This document shows, one piece after another, positions 26,292 through 34,683 of a stretch of DNA of 64,000 nt (positions are counted from its first letter, which is position 1; every line of letters starts with the position of its first letter). Both the position numbers and the translations under genes were made by a program. This stretch comes from Actinomadura sp. J1-007. Its GTDB lineage: Bacteria; Actinomycetota; Actinomycetes; Streptosporangiales; Streptosporangiaceae. Below the pieces are notes generated by a model. It was not told the origin of the DNA and made no database searches. It worked only from the letters and a program-made list of their open reading frames with translations. The DNA lies in assembly GCF_009793335.1 (NCBI RefSeq), contig NZ_WING01000001.1, positions 4,154,001 to 4,218,000 of the forward strand, written 5' to 3'.

Positions 26292-27155
26292 CTACCGCCA
26301 CTCATCTCTGAGCTCGACGATTCTCCGCCGCGATTCGACGGTGCTCAAGGCTTGGCTCGCGAGACTGGTGTAAGCGAGTCTGTACATGAAAGTAACAGCC
26401 TCGTCCACCAGATGACTGATAGTCAGGCTTTCCGTGTGCACGATATCAGGAAATGTGATGTCATGCACCGGAGAGAATTCCAGCAGGATAAACGATTCCG
26501 TCAACACTGAGTGTGTGACGCTCAAAGGCAGAACCTGCAGGTTTATGTGCGGCAGCTCGGCCAGCCGGCACAGATGCTCCAGTTGTCCGTACATCACCTT
26601 GCGGTCGCCGACCCGGCGCATCAGCACGGCCTCGTCGAGAACGACCGACAGTTCCAGCGGATCCGGTCCGGTCAGCAGTTCCTGGCGGCGCATCCGGACC
26701 TCGACCCGGCGTTCGAGCTCCTGGGGCGGAAGGGTGGCCAGATCGCTCCAGCCGCCGATCACGTGCCGCGCGTAGCCCTCGGTCTGGAGCAGGCCCGCGA
26801 GGACCGTGCTGTCCCATTCCCGGAGCGCGGTCGCCTCCGCCTCCAGCGCGATGAAGTCCGAGTACGGCCCCGGCAGGTCGCGGTAGTCCTCCCACCAGCC
26901 CTTCTCGGCGGCATCGTGTGCCAGGGCGATGAGGTCGTCGCGGCGGCTGCCGCCGATGTCGTACAGGTCGAGGAGGCGGTGCACGTCGGTGATCTTCGCG
27001 CCGGTGCGCGCGTTCTCGATCCGGCTGACCTTGGCCGTGGACCAGGACAGACTGTCGGCGACGTCGTCTCCGGTGTATCCCTTCTGCTCTCGCAGCCTCC
27101 GCAGCTCGGCGGCGAGCCGGCGCTGGCGGACGGAGGGACCTCGGGATGCGCTCAT
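26292..27155 (-). CDS. XRE family regulator with DUF5753 domain
   Basis: This 287-residue protein has an N-terminal HTH of the XRE type (LAAELRRLREQKGYTGDDVA, WSTAKVSRIENAR). The C-terminal ligand-like DUF5753 domain is recognisable from YSDFIALEAEATALREWDS, VLAGLLQTEGYARHVI, RRVEVRMRRQELLTGPDP, VLDEAVLMRRVG and LPHINLQVLPL. A DNA-binding regulator acting with the small DUF397 protein encoded downstream is the expected arrangement. The 3' third of the gene is noticeably less GC-rich than the neighbourhood, which fits horizontally spread regulator families. Confidence 0.93.
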   Translation of the reverse strand: MSASRGPSVRQRRLAAELRRLREQKGYTGDDVADSLSWSTAKVSRIENARTGAKITDVHRLLDLYDIGGSRRDDLIALAHDAAEKGWWEDYRDLPGPYSDFIALEAEATALREWDSTVLAGLLQTEGYARHVIGGWSDLATLPPQELERRVEVRMRRQELLTGPDPLELSVVLDEAVLMRRVGDRKVMYGQLEHLCRLAELPHINLQVLPLSVTHSVLTESFILLEFSPVHDITFPDIVHTESLTISHLVDEAVTFMYRLAYTSLASQALSTVESRRRIVELRDEWR

Positions 27156-27392
27156 TGCAGCGGCCTCTCCAGCCCAACGGAGTGCTCAGTGCGCAGTCTG
27201 CCGTACCGGAGGGCGGTCACGCGCAGGACATGCGGACCCGGTCGCCATGATTCTACGGAGCGCGCGGCGGCGGGATCACTCTTACGGCCGAACGCTGTAA
27301 CTTGCGCCACAAAGTACGAGCGGGGCTGTTCGCGTGACGCGGGGGGCGGGCGTGAAAACCTGGGGACGAGCGCCGGTCACCAGGGAGCTGCG

Positions 27393-28868
27393 ATGAGGTA
27401 CGCGCACGAGGTCGGGAAGGTCCGGGCGGCGGAGGCCGCCCTGATGGCGAGGCTGCCGGAGGGAGCGCTCATGCAGCGCGCCGCCGCCGGGCTCGCGGCG
27501 GTGTGCGCCGGGCTGCTGCCCTCGGTGTACGGGGCGCGCGTCGTCCTGCTGGCCGGCGGCGGCGACAACGGCGGGGACGCGCTGTACGCGGGCGCCCGGC
27601 TCGCCGGCCGCGGCGCGCGCGTCGTGGCCGTCCAGGCGGGCTCCAAGCTCCACGAAGGCGGCCTCGCCGCCCTGAGAGCAGCCGGCGGCCGCCTCCTGAA
27701 CGCCTCCGCGGCGGCGGTCGGGGACGAGATCGCGGGCGCCGACCTGATCATCGACGGGCTGACCGGGATCGGCGGGACGGGCGGCCTGCGCGAGCCGCAC
27801 GCCACGCTGGCGCGGCTGGCCTCCGAGGCGACCGGCACGGTCGTGGCCTGCGACGTGCCGAGCGGGGTGGACGCCGGGTCGGGACGGGTCGAGGGCGCGG
27901 CGGTGCGGGCGGACGTGACCGTGACGTTCGGCACGTACAAGCCGGGGCTGCTGATCGACCCGGGCGCGGCGCGCGCCGGGGTCGTCGAGCTGGTCGACAT
28001 CGGGCTCGGCGGCGACCTGCCGGACCCGGACGTGGTGGCGGCGCGGCCGGTGGACGTCGAGCCGCCCGAGCCGGGGGCCGAGTCCGACAAGTACCGCCGG
28101 GGCGTGGCGGGGATCGTGGCCGGCGGCGACGCGTTCACCGGCGCCGCCGTGCTGAGCGTGGGCGGGGCCGTGCACGGCGGCGCGGGGATGGTGCGGTTCG
28201 CGTCCGTCGCGCACCCGGTGGAGCTGGTGCGGCAGCGCTGGCCCGAGGCGGTCGCGACCGTGATCGACCCGGGGGCGGACCGGCCGCTGGAGGGCGTCGG
28301 CCGCGTCCAGGCGTGGGTGGTCGGGCCGGGGCTCGGCACGGGCGAGGCGGCCGAGCGGCTGCTGGCCGAGGTGCTGGGGTCGGAGCTGCCCGCGCTGGTG
28401 GACGCCGACGGGCTGACCGTCCTCGCTCGCCGGCGCGACCTGCTGCGCCGCGCCGCGCCGACCGTGCTGACCCCGCACGCGGGCGAGCTGTCCCGGCTGA
28501 CCGGCGCCGCGCGGGACGAGATCGAGGCGCGGCGGCTGGAGCACGTCCGGCGGGCCGCCGCCGAGCTGTCGGCCACGGTGCTGCTCAAGGGCTCCACGAC
28601 GCTGATCGCCGAGGAGGACCGTCCGGTGCGGGTCAACCCGACCGGGACGCCCAGACTCGCGACGGCGGGCACGGGCGACGTGCTGTCCGGCCTGATCGGC
28701 GCGCTGCTGGCCGGGGGGATGGCCGCGCTCGACGCGGCGGCGGCCGGAGCGTACCTGCACGGCCTCGCGGCGCGGCTGGCCTCCGACCCGGCCGGCGACG
28801 GCGAGTCGCCGATCAGCGCGTTCGACGTGATCACGGCCCTGCCGGCCGCCTTCCGCGCGATCGCCTGA
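27393..28868 (+). CDS. nnr: Bifunctional NAD(P)HX epimerase/dehydratase
   Basis: This enzyme repairs hydrated NAD(P)H. The N-terminal epimerase (YjeF-N) domain spans about residues 1-210, with VLLAGGGDNGGDALYAGARL and VVACDVPSGVDAGSG. The C-terminal ADP/ATP-dependent dehydratase spans about 215-491, with KYRRGVAGIVAGGDAFTGAA, TVLTPHAGELSRL and the closing ATAGTGDVLSGLIGALLAGG motif. The 491-residue fusion is the usual bacterial form. The ATG start is preceded by CAGGGAG. It precedes alr, as in many actinobacteria. The 28869-29051 gap shows only GC-rich sequence with no clear promoter. Confidence 0.95.
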   Translation: MRYAHEVGKVRAAEAALMARLPEGALMQRAAAGLAAVCAGLLPSVYGARVVLLAGGGDNGGDALYAGARLAGRGARVVAVQAGSKLHEGGLAALRAAGGRLLNASAAAVGDEIAGADLIIDGLTGIGGTGGLREPHATLARLASEATGTVVACDVPSGVDAGSGRVEGAAVRADVTVTFGTYKPGLLIDPGAARAGVVELVDIGLGGDLPDPDVVAARPVDVEPPEPGAESDKYRRGVAGIVAGGDAFTGAAVLSVGGAVHGGAGMVRFASVAHPVELVRQRWPEAVATVIDPGADRPLEGVGRVQAWVVGPGLGTGEAAERLLAEVLGSELPALVDADGLTVLARRRDLLRRAAPTVLTPHAGELSRLTGAARDEIEARRLEHVRRAAAELSATVLLKGSTTLIAEEDRPVRVNPTGTPRLATAGTGDVLSGLIGALLAGGMAALDAAAAGAYLHGLAARLASDPAGDGESPISAFDVITALPAAFRAIA

Positions 28869-29051
28869 CCGCCCGCGCCCCGGCCCCGGCGGCCCGCCCG
28901 CCCGCATGGCGAACCCCGGAACGGGCACGGGCGTCATACCGGACATCGGGCGCGGAAAGGCGCCCACGGGGACGGCGCGGGAGCGCTTCGAGGCCGTGAG
29001 CTGGTCCGGGATGCTCCGGCCATGGCCGCGGGGACGGCACACTGGGTGACC

Positions 29052-30203
29052 ATGAGAGGTACGTTTCCGGCGCGGGCGCGCGTCGATCTGGACGCCATCG
29101 GCCACAACACCCGCCTGCTGCGAGACAGAGCGGGCGGCGCCGAGGTCATGGCCATGGTGAAGGCCGACGCGTACGGGCACGGCCTGGTCGACGCCTCGCG
29201 GGCCGCGCTCGCGGGCGGCGCGACCTGGCTCGGCGTCGCCAAGCTGGACGAGGCGTTCCGGCTGCGCGCGGCCGGCGTCGGGGCGCGGGTGCTGGTGTGC
29301 CTCGGCGTGCCGGGCGAGCCGTACGACAAGGCCGTCGCGCTGGACGTCGACCTCGCCGCGGGCGCGCCGTGGCTGGTCGAGGAGATCGCCGAGGCGGCGG
29401 AACGGGCCGGGCGCCCCGCCCGGATCCACCTCAAGGCCGACACCGGCATGTCCCGGGGCGGCGCGAGCCCGCGCGACTGGCCGCTGCTGGTGGACGCGGC
29501 CCTGAAGGCGGAGGCGGCGGGCCTGGTCCGGACGGTCGGGCTGATGTCGCACTTCGCGTGCGCCGACGAGCTCGGCCACCCCTCCGTCGCCGCCCAGCTC
29601 CGGGCGTTCACCGAGATGGTCGGGCACGCCGAGCAGGCGGGCGTGCGGCCCGAGGTGCGGCACCTCGCCAACTCGCCCGCCGCGCTCGCCCTGCCCGAGG
29701 CCAGGTTCGACCTGGTCAGGCCGGGCATCGCCACGTACGGCCTGACGCCGATCCCGGAGGCCGGGACGTTCGGGCTGCGGCCCGCGATGACGCTGCTGGC
29801 CGACGCCGCGCTGGTCAAGCGGGTCCCGGCGGGCAGCGGCGTGTCGTACGGGCACACCTACTTCACCGAGCGGGAGACCACGCTGGCCGTCGTGCCCGCC
29901 GGGTACGGGGACGGGGTGCCCCGGCACGGCTCCAACCTGCTGGAGGTGTTCGCGGCCGGCCGGAGGCGCCGGATCGCCGGGCGCGTCTGCATGGACCAGT
30001 TCGTCATCGACGTCGGCGACGACCGCATCGCGGCGGGCGACGAGGTCGTCCTGTTCGGGCCGGGCGACCGGGGGGAGCCGACCGCGCAGGAGTGGGCCGA
30101 CGCGCTCGGGACGATCTCGTACGAGATCGTGACCCGGATCGGTTCCCGGGTGCCCCGCGAGTACGTGGGGCACGGCGCTTCAGGGGGCGCGGATGGTCAG
30201 TAG
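29052..30203 (+). CDS. alr: Alanine racemase
   Basis: This is a PLP enzyme that makes D-alanine for peptidoglycan. The 383-residue protein begins MRGTFPARARVDLDAIGHN. The PLP lysine is Lys37 in MVKADAYGHG, and the catalytic tyrosine of the partner subunit is Tyr266 in GVSYGHTY. VCMDQFVIDVGD and TISYEIVTRIGSRVPREY are also family motifs. Its last 11 bases overlap the following hydrolase gene, indicating an operon that continues into tsaE. Confidence 0.96.
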   Translation: MRGTFPARARVDLDAIGHNTRLLRDRAGGAEVMAMVKADAYGHGLVDASRAALAGGATWLGVAKLDEAFRLRAAGVGARVLVCLGVPGEPYDKAVALDVDLAAGAPWLVEEIAEAAERAGRPARIHLKADTGMSRGGASPRDWPLLVDAALKAEAAGLVRTVGLMSHFACADELGHPSVAAQLRAFTEMVGHAEQAGVRPEVRHLANSPAALALPEARFDLVRPGIATYGLTPIPEAGTFGLRPAMTLLADAALVKRVPAGSGVSYGHTYFTERETTLAVVPAGYGDGVPRHGSNLLEVFAAGRRRRIAGRVCMDQFVIDVGDDRIAAGDEVVLFGPGDRGEPTAQEWADALGTISYEIVTRIGSRVPREYVGHGASGGADGQ

Positions 30204-31290
30204 GAACAAGCGGCGGATCGGCATCGCCGGCGCCGTGGCGGGCGTCGGCGCCGCGGGCGTCGGCGCGGCCGTCGGGCTGCGGCGGCTCGCGGTCGGGCGG
30301 GTGCGGCTGCGGCAGGACCCCGACGCGGACGAGCCGTTCGGCGAGCTGCGGGGCACGCCGATGACCGTCCTCGCGGACGACGGCCTCCCGCTGCACGTGG
30401 AGGTGGACGGCCCCGACCCGTCCGACGGCGCCGTCCCGCTGACGATCGTGTTCTCGCACGGCTACACCCTCAACCAGGACTCCTGGCACTACCAGCGCCG
30501 CGACCTGCGGGGCCAGGGACCGGACGGGCCGCGGCTGGTGTTCTGGGACCAGCGCAGCCACGGCCGTTCGGGCCGCGGCAGGCCGGACCACGCGACCGTC
30601 CGGCAGACCGGCGAGGACCTGTACGCGGTGCTGCGCGCCACGGTCCCGCCCGGCTCGCCCGTCGTGCTGGCCGGGCACTCGATGGGCGGCATGACGATCA
30701 TGGCGCTGGCGGAGCGGCACCCCGAGCTGTTCGGCGACCAGGTGGTGGCGGTCGCGCTGGTCAACACCTCCTGCGGCGACCTGGCGGAGATGACCCTCGG
30801 GCTGCCGATGGCGCTCGCCAAGCTCGTCCGGCCGCTCGCGCCCGGCGCGCTGCGCGGTCTCGGCCGCCGCGCCGACCTGGTCGACCGGGCCCGCGGCCTC
30901 GGCGCGGACGTGGCGTTCATGGTCACCAAGCGGATGGCGTTCGCCGACAAGCACGTCAGCCCGACCGTCGTGGCGTTCCTGGAGGAGATGATCAGGTCCA
31001 CCCCGATCGACGTGATCGCGGAGTTCTACCCGGCGCTGATCGCGCACGACGGGCTGGACGGCCTGGAGGCCCTCGGCCGCGTCCCGGTGCTGGTCGCCGC
31101 GGGCGGCCAGGACCGGCTGACGCCCGCCGCGCACGGCCGCCGCATCGCCGAGGCGCTCCCGGACGCCGAGTTCGTCGAGGTGGACGGCGCCGGGCACGTG
31201 CTGCCGCTGGAGTACCCCGGCGTGGTCACCGGCGGGCTGCGCCGGCTGATCGACCGCGTCCGGCCCGAACGACAGGAGCGTTCCGCGTGA
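30193..31290 (+). CDS. Alpha/beta hydrolase, membrane-associated
   Basis: This 365-residue protein has an N-terminal basic/Gly-Ala hydrophobic stretch (IGIAGAVAGVGAAGVGAAVG), probably a membrane anchor or signal. A complete alpha/beta hydrolase fold follows: oxyanion region FSHGYTLNQDSW, DQRSHGRSG, nucleophile elbow GHSMGG, acid in GGQDRLTPAAHG and histidine in GAGHVLPLE. The substrate is unknown. It is conserved between alr and tsaE in actinobacteria, and overlaps both neighbours by a few bases, so it is co-translated with them. Confidence 0.9.
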   Translation: MVSRNKRRIGIAGAVAGVGAAGVGAAVGLRRLAVGRVRLRQDPDADEPFGELRGTPMTVLADDGLPLHVEVDGPDPSDGAVPLTIVFSHGYTLNQDSWHYQRRDLRGQGPDGPRLVFWDQRSHGRSGRGRPDHATVRQTGEDLYAVLRATVPPGSPVVLAGHSMGGMTIMALAERHPELFGDQVVAVALVNTSCGDLAEMTLGLPMALAKLVRPLAPGALRGLGRRADLVDRARGLGADVAFMVTKRMAFADKHVSPTVVAFLEEMIRSTPIDVIAEFYPALIAHDGLDGLEALGRVPVLVAAGGQDRLTPAAHGRRIAEALPDAEFVEVDGAGHVLPLEYPGVVTGGLRRLIDRVRPERQERSA

Positions 31291-31787
31291 CCGACCACGC
31301 CACCCCCGCCCCCCGCACCGCCCCGCGCGTCCTCGCCGTCCCCGCCGCCGAGGACATGCGGGCCCTCGGCGTCCGCCTGGCCGGGCTGCTGGGGCCCGGC
31401 GACCTGCTCGTGCTCACCGGCGACCTCGGCGCGGGCAAGACCACGCTCACGCAGGGCATCGGCGAGGGCCTGAAGGTCCGCGGCCCGATCACCTCCCCCA
31501 CGTTCGTCATCGCGCGGGTGCACCCCTCGCTGCGCGGCGGCCCGTCGCTGGTCCACGTGGACGCCTACCGGCTGGGCGGATTCGCCGAACTCGACGACCT
31601 CGATCTGGACGCCTCGGTGGAGGATTCGGTGACGATCGTGGAATGGGGCGAGGGCCTCGCCGAGGGCCTCGCGGACGACCGCCTGGAAGTGATCATTTCC
31701 CGCGGCGACGGCGACTCCGAGGAGCGCGCGGTAAAGATCATCGGGGTCGGCGCACGCTGGGCCGACCTGGACCGCGAGCTGCGATGA
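31287..31787 (+). CDS. tsaE: tRNA t6A biosynthesis ATPase TsaE
   Basis: This 166-residue P-loop protein is needed with TsaB and TsaD for N6-threonylcarbamoyl-adenosine at tRNA position 37. Walker A is GDLGAGKTT (residues 45-53). SPTFVIARVH, HVDAYRLGG and VTIVEWGEGL are TsaE signatures. The GTG start overlaps the hydrolase stop (GTGA). An unrelated membrane-protein gene separates it from tsaB-rimI-tsaD 1.7 kb downstream. Confidence 0.95.
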   Translation: MTDHATPAPRTAPRVLAVPAAEDMRALGVRLAGLLGPGDLLVLTGDLGAGKTTLTQGIGEGLKVRGPITSPTFVIARVHPSLRGGPSLVHVDAYRLGGFAELDDLDLDASVEDSVTIVEWGEGLAEGLADDRLEVIISRGDGDSEERAVKIIGVGARWADLDRELR

Positions 31788-31918
31788 TCAGGAAAATCCG
31801 GCGAATGTTTCTGTAAGTGGGGCCGGACCACTTTGGTGCCGGATGTCGTACCCTTTGCCCGAACGAACCTCACCTTTCGCTAAAGATCAAGACTTCCTAC
31901 TGGCAGGAGTGGGATCCG

Positions 31919-33091
31919 GTGAGTGGTAGCCATCGCGGCGGGAGTCACCGCGCCGAAAGCTATCGCGGTTCGGGCGGCGGCACCGAGGAGACGGGCGGCA
32001 CCCCCTACCAGGCGGACGGCGCGCCCGGAAGCACGCCCGGCGACGAGTACGGCAGCGCCCCGTACAGCACGGGCCCGTACGGCAGCGGCTCGTACGGCAC
32101 GGGCGCGTACAGCCCAAGCAGCGGCGGCTACAACACGCCCAGCGGCGCGTACCCCACCCCCAGCGGCACGAGCGGCGGATACCCCTCTCCCAGCGAGACC
32201 AGCGGCGCGTACTCGACTCCCGGTGACCCGTACGGCTTGGGGAGTGGCTCGTACGGGACCGGTTCGTACGAGAGCGGCGACTACGCCCTGCGCAGCGGCT
32301 CGTACGAGGGCGGGGGCGGAAGCGGAAGTGGTGGCGCGGGCGGGTCGCGGCGGTCGGCGGGTAGCGGCGGCTACCGGTCCGGGAGCGGCAGCCATCGGAT
32401 CGTTCGGGAGCGCAGGAAGGGCCGCCGCTGGGCGGTCGCGGTCGGGGGCGTGGTCGCCGGGGTCGGGGCGTGCGTGCTGGCCGCGTTCGCGATCATGAGC
32501 GGGGTCGGCGCGAGCGGCGGGCGCGGGTCCGGGCAGGTGGTCGGCGGCGCGGCGGAGAGCTCGCCGATGTCCAAGGCCGAACGGTCCATGGTGCCGGACG
32601 CCTGCGAGGTGGCCGACAAGCTCGCCGCCAAGCTCGCCCCGGGCGCCGAACGCAACGTGGGCGACAACTACCAGGGCAACGACCGGCAGAGCCAGTGCGT
32701 GTGGGGCGCCTACAGCAGCGACCGCAGGCGGCAGCTCACCGTCGAGCTGCGCGCCGTCGCGGGCGCGGCCCAGCAGAGCCCGACGGACGCCGCGCGGCGC
32801 TCGTTCGAGAACGAACGGCGCGACGACGAGTCGGGCAAGGCGCTGCTGTCCGGGCAGGAGCTGACCGACAAGACCCGCCTCACCGACCTCGGCGACGAGG
32901 GCTACGCCGTCTACAGCGTCGACAAGGGCCAGGGGTCGGGGGAGGCGGTCGCCAACGTCCGCGTCGTCAACGTCCTGGTGACCGTCCACTACTCCGGCGC
33001 CAACGACAGCGACCCGCTCAGCGCGAACGAGGCGACCGACGGCGCCGTCGAGGCCGCGCGCGGCGTCGTGAAGGCCCTCGACGCGAACTGA
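31919..33091 (+). CDS. Single-pass membrane protein with Gly/Ser/Tyr-rich cytoplasmic part
   Basis: The start is a GTG (VSGSHRGGSHRAESYRG) with AGGAG 9 nt upstream. The 390-residue protein has a low-complexity N-terminal half of repeats such as GPYGSGSYGTGAYS and SGAYPTPSGTSGGYPSPS, ending in an Arg-rich stop-transfer (RERRKGRRW). One membrane helix (AVAVGGVVAGVGACVLAAFAI) is followed by an extracellular domain of about 170 residues with two cysteines (DACEVADKLAAKL, SQCVWGAYSSD). The extracellular part resembles DUF3558-type domains only in general character. It interrupts the t6A gene block. Function unknown. Confidence 0.78.
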   Translation: MSGSHRGGSHRAESYRGSGGGTEETGGTPYQADGAPGSTPGDEYGSAPYSTGPYGSGSYGTGAYSPSSGGYNTPSGAYPTPSGTSGGYPSPSETSGAYSTPGDPYGLGSGSYGTGSYESGDYALRSGSYEGGGGSGSGGAGGSRRSAGSGGYRSGSGSHRIVRERRKGRRWAVAVGGVVAGVGACVLAAFAIMSGVGASGGRGSGQVVGGAAESSPMSKAERSMVPDACEVADKLAAKLAPGAERNVGDNYQGNDRQSQCVWGAYSSDRRRQLTVELRAVAGAAQQSPTDAARRSFENERRDDESGKALLSGQELTDKTRLTDLGDEGYAVYSVDKGQGSGEAVANVRVVNVLVTVHYSGANDSDPLSANEATDGAVEAARGVVKALDAN

Positions 33092-33094
33092 CCG

Positions 33095-33470
33095 CGCCCC
33101 CGCGCCGCCCCCGCCCGCCACCTAGCCGCCGCCGGGCCCGCCCCCCGGCAACCGCCAAGCCGCCCCCGGGCAACCGCCGGGCCGCCGCCGGGCAACCGCC
33201 AAGCCGCCCCCGGGCCGCCCCTGGGCCGCCGCCGGGCTGCCCCCAAGCCGCCGCCGGGCAACCGCCAAGCCGCCGCCGGGCAACCGCCAAGCCGCCGCCG
33301 GGCTGCCCCCAAGCCGCCGCCGGGCCGCCGCCCAACCGCTGCCGGGCCGCCGCCTCGCCACCGCCGGGCCGCCGCCCGGCCGCCCCTGGGCCGCCCCCGG
33401 GCCGCCCCTGGGCTGCCGCCGGCCTGCCCCAAGCCGCCCCCCGGCCGCCCCCGGCCGCCGCCGACCCGGC
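33095..33470 (+). repeat. GC-rich minisatellite after the membrane-protein gene
   Basis: About 375 bp of nested units of the type AAGCCGCCGCCGGGCAACC and GGGCCGCCGCCGGGCTGCC begin within 10 bp of the stop codon. The minus strand is densely G-rich (GGCGG and GGGGGC runs) and could form G-quadruplexes. No open frame through it has natural codon use. Confidence 0.8.
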
Positions 33471-33491
33471 GGTAGCATCGCGCTTCTGCAC

Positions 33492-33497
33492 TACGCT
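33492..33497 (+). promoter_or_regulatory. Possible leaderless -10 of tsaB
   Basis: TACGCT ends 8 nt before the tsaB GTG, in the only non-repetitive sequence between the minisatellite and the gene. No Shine-Dalgarno sequence is visible. Confidence 0.35.
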
Positions 33498-33505
33498 TTC
33501 AATCC

Positions 33506-34192
33506 GTGCTGGTCTTGGCTTTCGACACCGCTACCGCCGCGATCACCGTGGCGCTGTACGAGTGGATCCCGGGTGAGGGCGTCCGCCGCCGGGGCGCGGC
33601 GGAGGCCGTCGACCGGCGCAGGCACACCGAGCTGCTCACCCCGTCCGTCGTGGGCGTCCTCGCCGACGCCGGGGCCGCGCCGGACGACCTGAGCGCCATC
33701 GCCGTGGGCGTCGGCCCCGGGCCCTACACCGGGCTGCGGGTGGGCCTGGTCACCGCGCGCGCGATGGGCGAGGCCCTGCGGATCCCCGTGCACGGCGTGT
33801 GCACCCTCGACGTGATCGCCTGGGCGTCCGGGCGCGACGAGCCGTTCGCCGTGGCGACCGACGCGCGCCGCCGGGAGGTCTACTGGGCCCGGTACGACTC
33901 GGCCGGCGTCCGCGCGACCGAGCCCGCCGTGGGCCCGCCCTCGGACGTGCTGAAGGGCGCGGACGGCGCGCCGCCGCCGCCGGTGATCGGCGAGGGCGCG
34001 GCCCTCTACGCCGACGTCCTCGGCGACGGCGACCCGGCGCCGCTGCTGCCGTCCGCCGCGGCGCTCGCCGAGCTGGCGATCGCCCGGCTGTCCGGGCGGC
34101 CGGGGCCCGAGCTGCTGCCGCCCGAGCCGCTCTACCTGCGGCGGCCGGACGCCAAGGAGCCCGGCCCCCGCAAGAAGGTGACCCCCCGATGA
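33506..34192 (+). CDS. tsaB: tRNA t6A biosynthesis protein TsaB
   Basis: This 228-residue ASKHA-fold protein dimerises with TsaD in the t6A synthase. Motifs are LVLAFDTATAAITVALY, VGVGPGPYTGLRVGLVTARAMG and VATDARRREVYWARYD. Like other TsaB proteins it lacks the metal-binding histidines of TsaD. The start is GTG. The gene overlaps rimI by 4 bp (ATGA), opening the coupled tsaB-rimI-tsaD unit. Confidence 0.95.
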   Translation: MLVLAFDTATAAITVALYEWIPGEGVRRRGAAEAVDRRRHTELLTPSVVGVLADAGAAPDDLSAIAVGVGPGPYTGLRVGLVTARAMGEALRIPVHGVCTLDVIAWASGRDEPFAVATDARRREVYWARYDSAGVRATEPAVGPPSDVLKGADGAPPPPVIGEGAALYADVLGDGDPAPLLPSAAALAELAIARLSGRPGPELLPPEPLYLRRPDAKEPGPRKKVTPR

Positions 34193-34683
34193 GCGACGTC
34201 GCGCTGCGCACGATGACGTCCGACGACCTGTCCGCCGTGCACGCGCTGGAGGAACTGCTGTTCCCCGACGACGCGTGGACGCGGGAGATGCTGCGCGGCG
34301 AGCTGGCCGACCAGCCGCGCACCCGCCACTACGTGGTCGCCGAGGAGTCCGGCGGCGAACTCGTCGGCTATGCGGGCCTCGCGGCGGCGGGCGGGCAGGC
34401 CGACGTGCAGACGATCGGCGTCCGCGCCGACCGGCGCGGGTCGGGCATCGGGGCGGCGCTGCTGACCGCGCTGCTGGACGAGGCGGCGCGGCGCGGCTGC
34501 GAGGCGGTGTTCCTTGAGGTCCGCGCCGACAACGCCTCCGCGCAACGGCTGTACGAGCGGTTCGGGTTCGAGCGGGTCGGGCTCCGCAGGGGCTACTACC
34601 AGCCGTCGGGCGTGGACGCGATCGTGATGTGCCTGAAACCGCGCCGCCGCGCGCCGGTCGGCTTCACCCGGGAGGACGGATGA
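34189..34683 (+). CDS. rimI: Ribosomal protein S18-alanine N-acetyltransferase
   Basis: This 164-residue GNAT enzyme acetylates the N-terminal alanine of ribosomal protein S18. Markers are LFPDDAWTREMLRGEL, the acetyl-CoA loop VRADRRGSGIGAALLTALL, and EVRADNASAQRLYERFGFERVG followed by RRGYYQPSGVDAIVMCL. The C-terminus is about 10 residues longer than typical. It is coupled on both sides by ATGA overlaps to tsaB and tsaD, a common bacterial arrangement. Confidence 0.94.
   Translation: MSDVALRTMTSDDLSAVHALEELLFPDDAWTREMLRGELADQPRTRHYVVAEESGGELVGYAGLAAAGGQADVQTIGVRADRRGSGIGAALLTALLDEAARRGCEAVFLEVRADNASAQRLYERFGFERVGLRRGYYQPSGVDAIVMCLKPRRRAPVGFTREDG

Noticed and set aside
27282..30173. 963-codon minus-strand frame opposite nnr and alr
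   Set aside because: Same reason: the shadow of two clear enzymes, with unnatural His/Arg/Gly-rich composition.
33095..33470. Possible CRISPR array or coding Pro-rich repeat in the GC-rich minisatellite
   Set aside because: Repeats are nested, lack unique spacers of constant length, and no cas gene is present. No frame has natural codon use.
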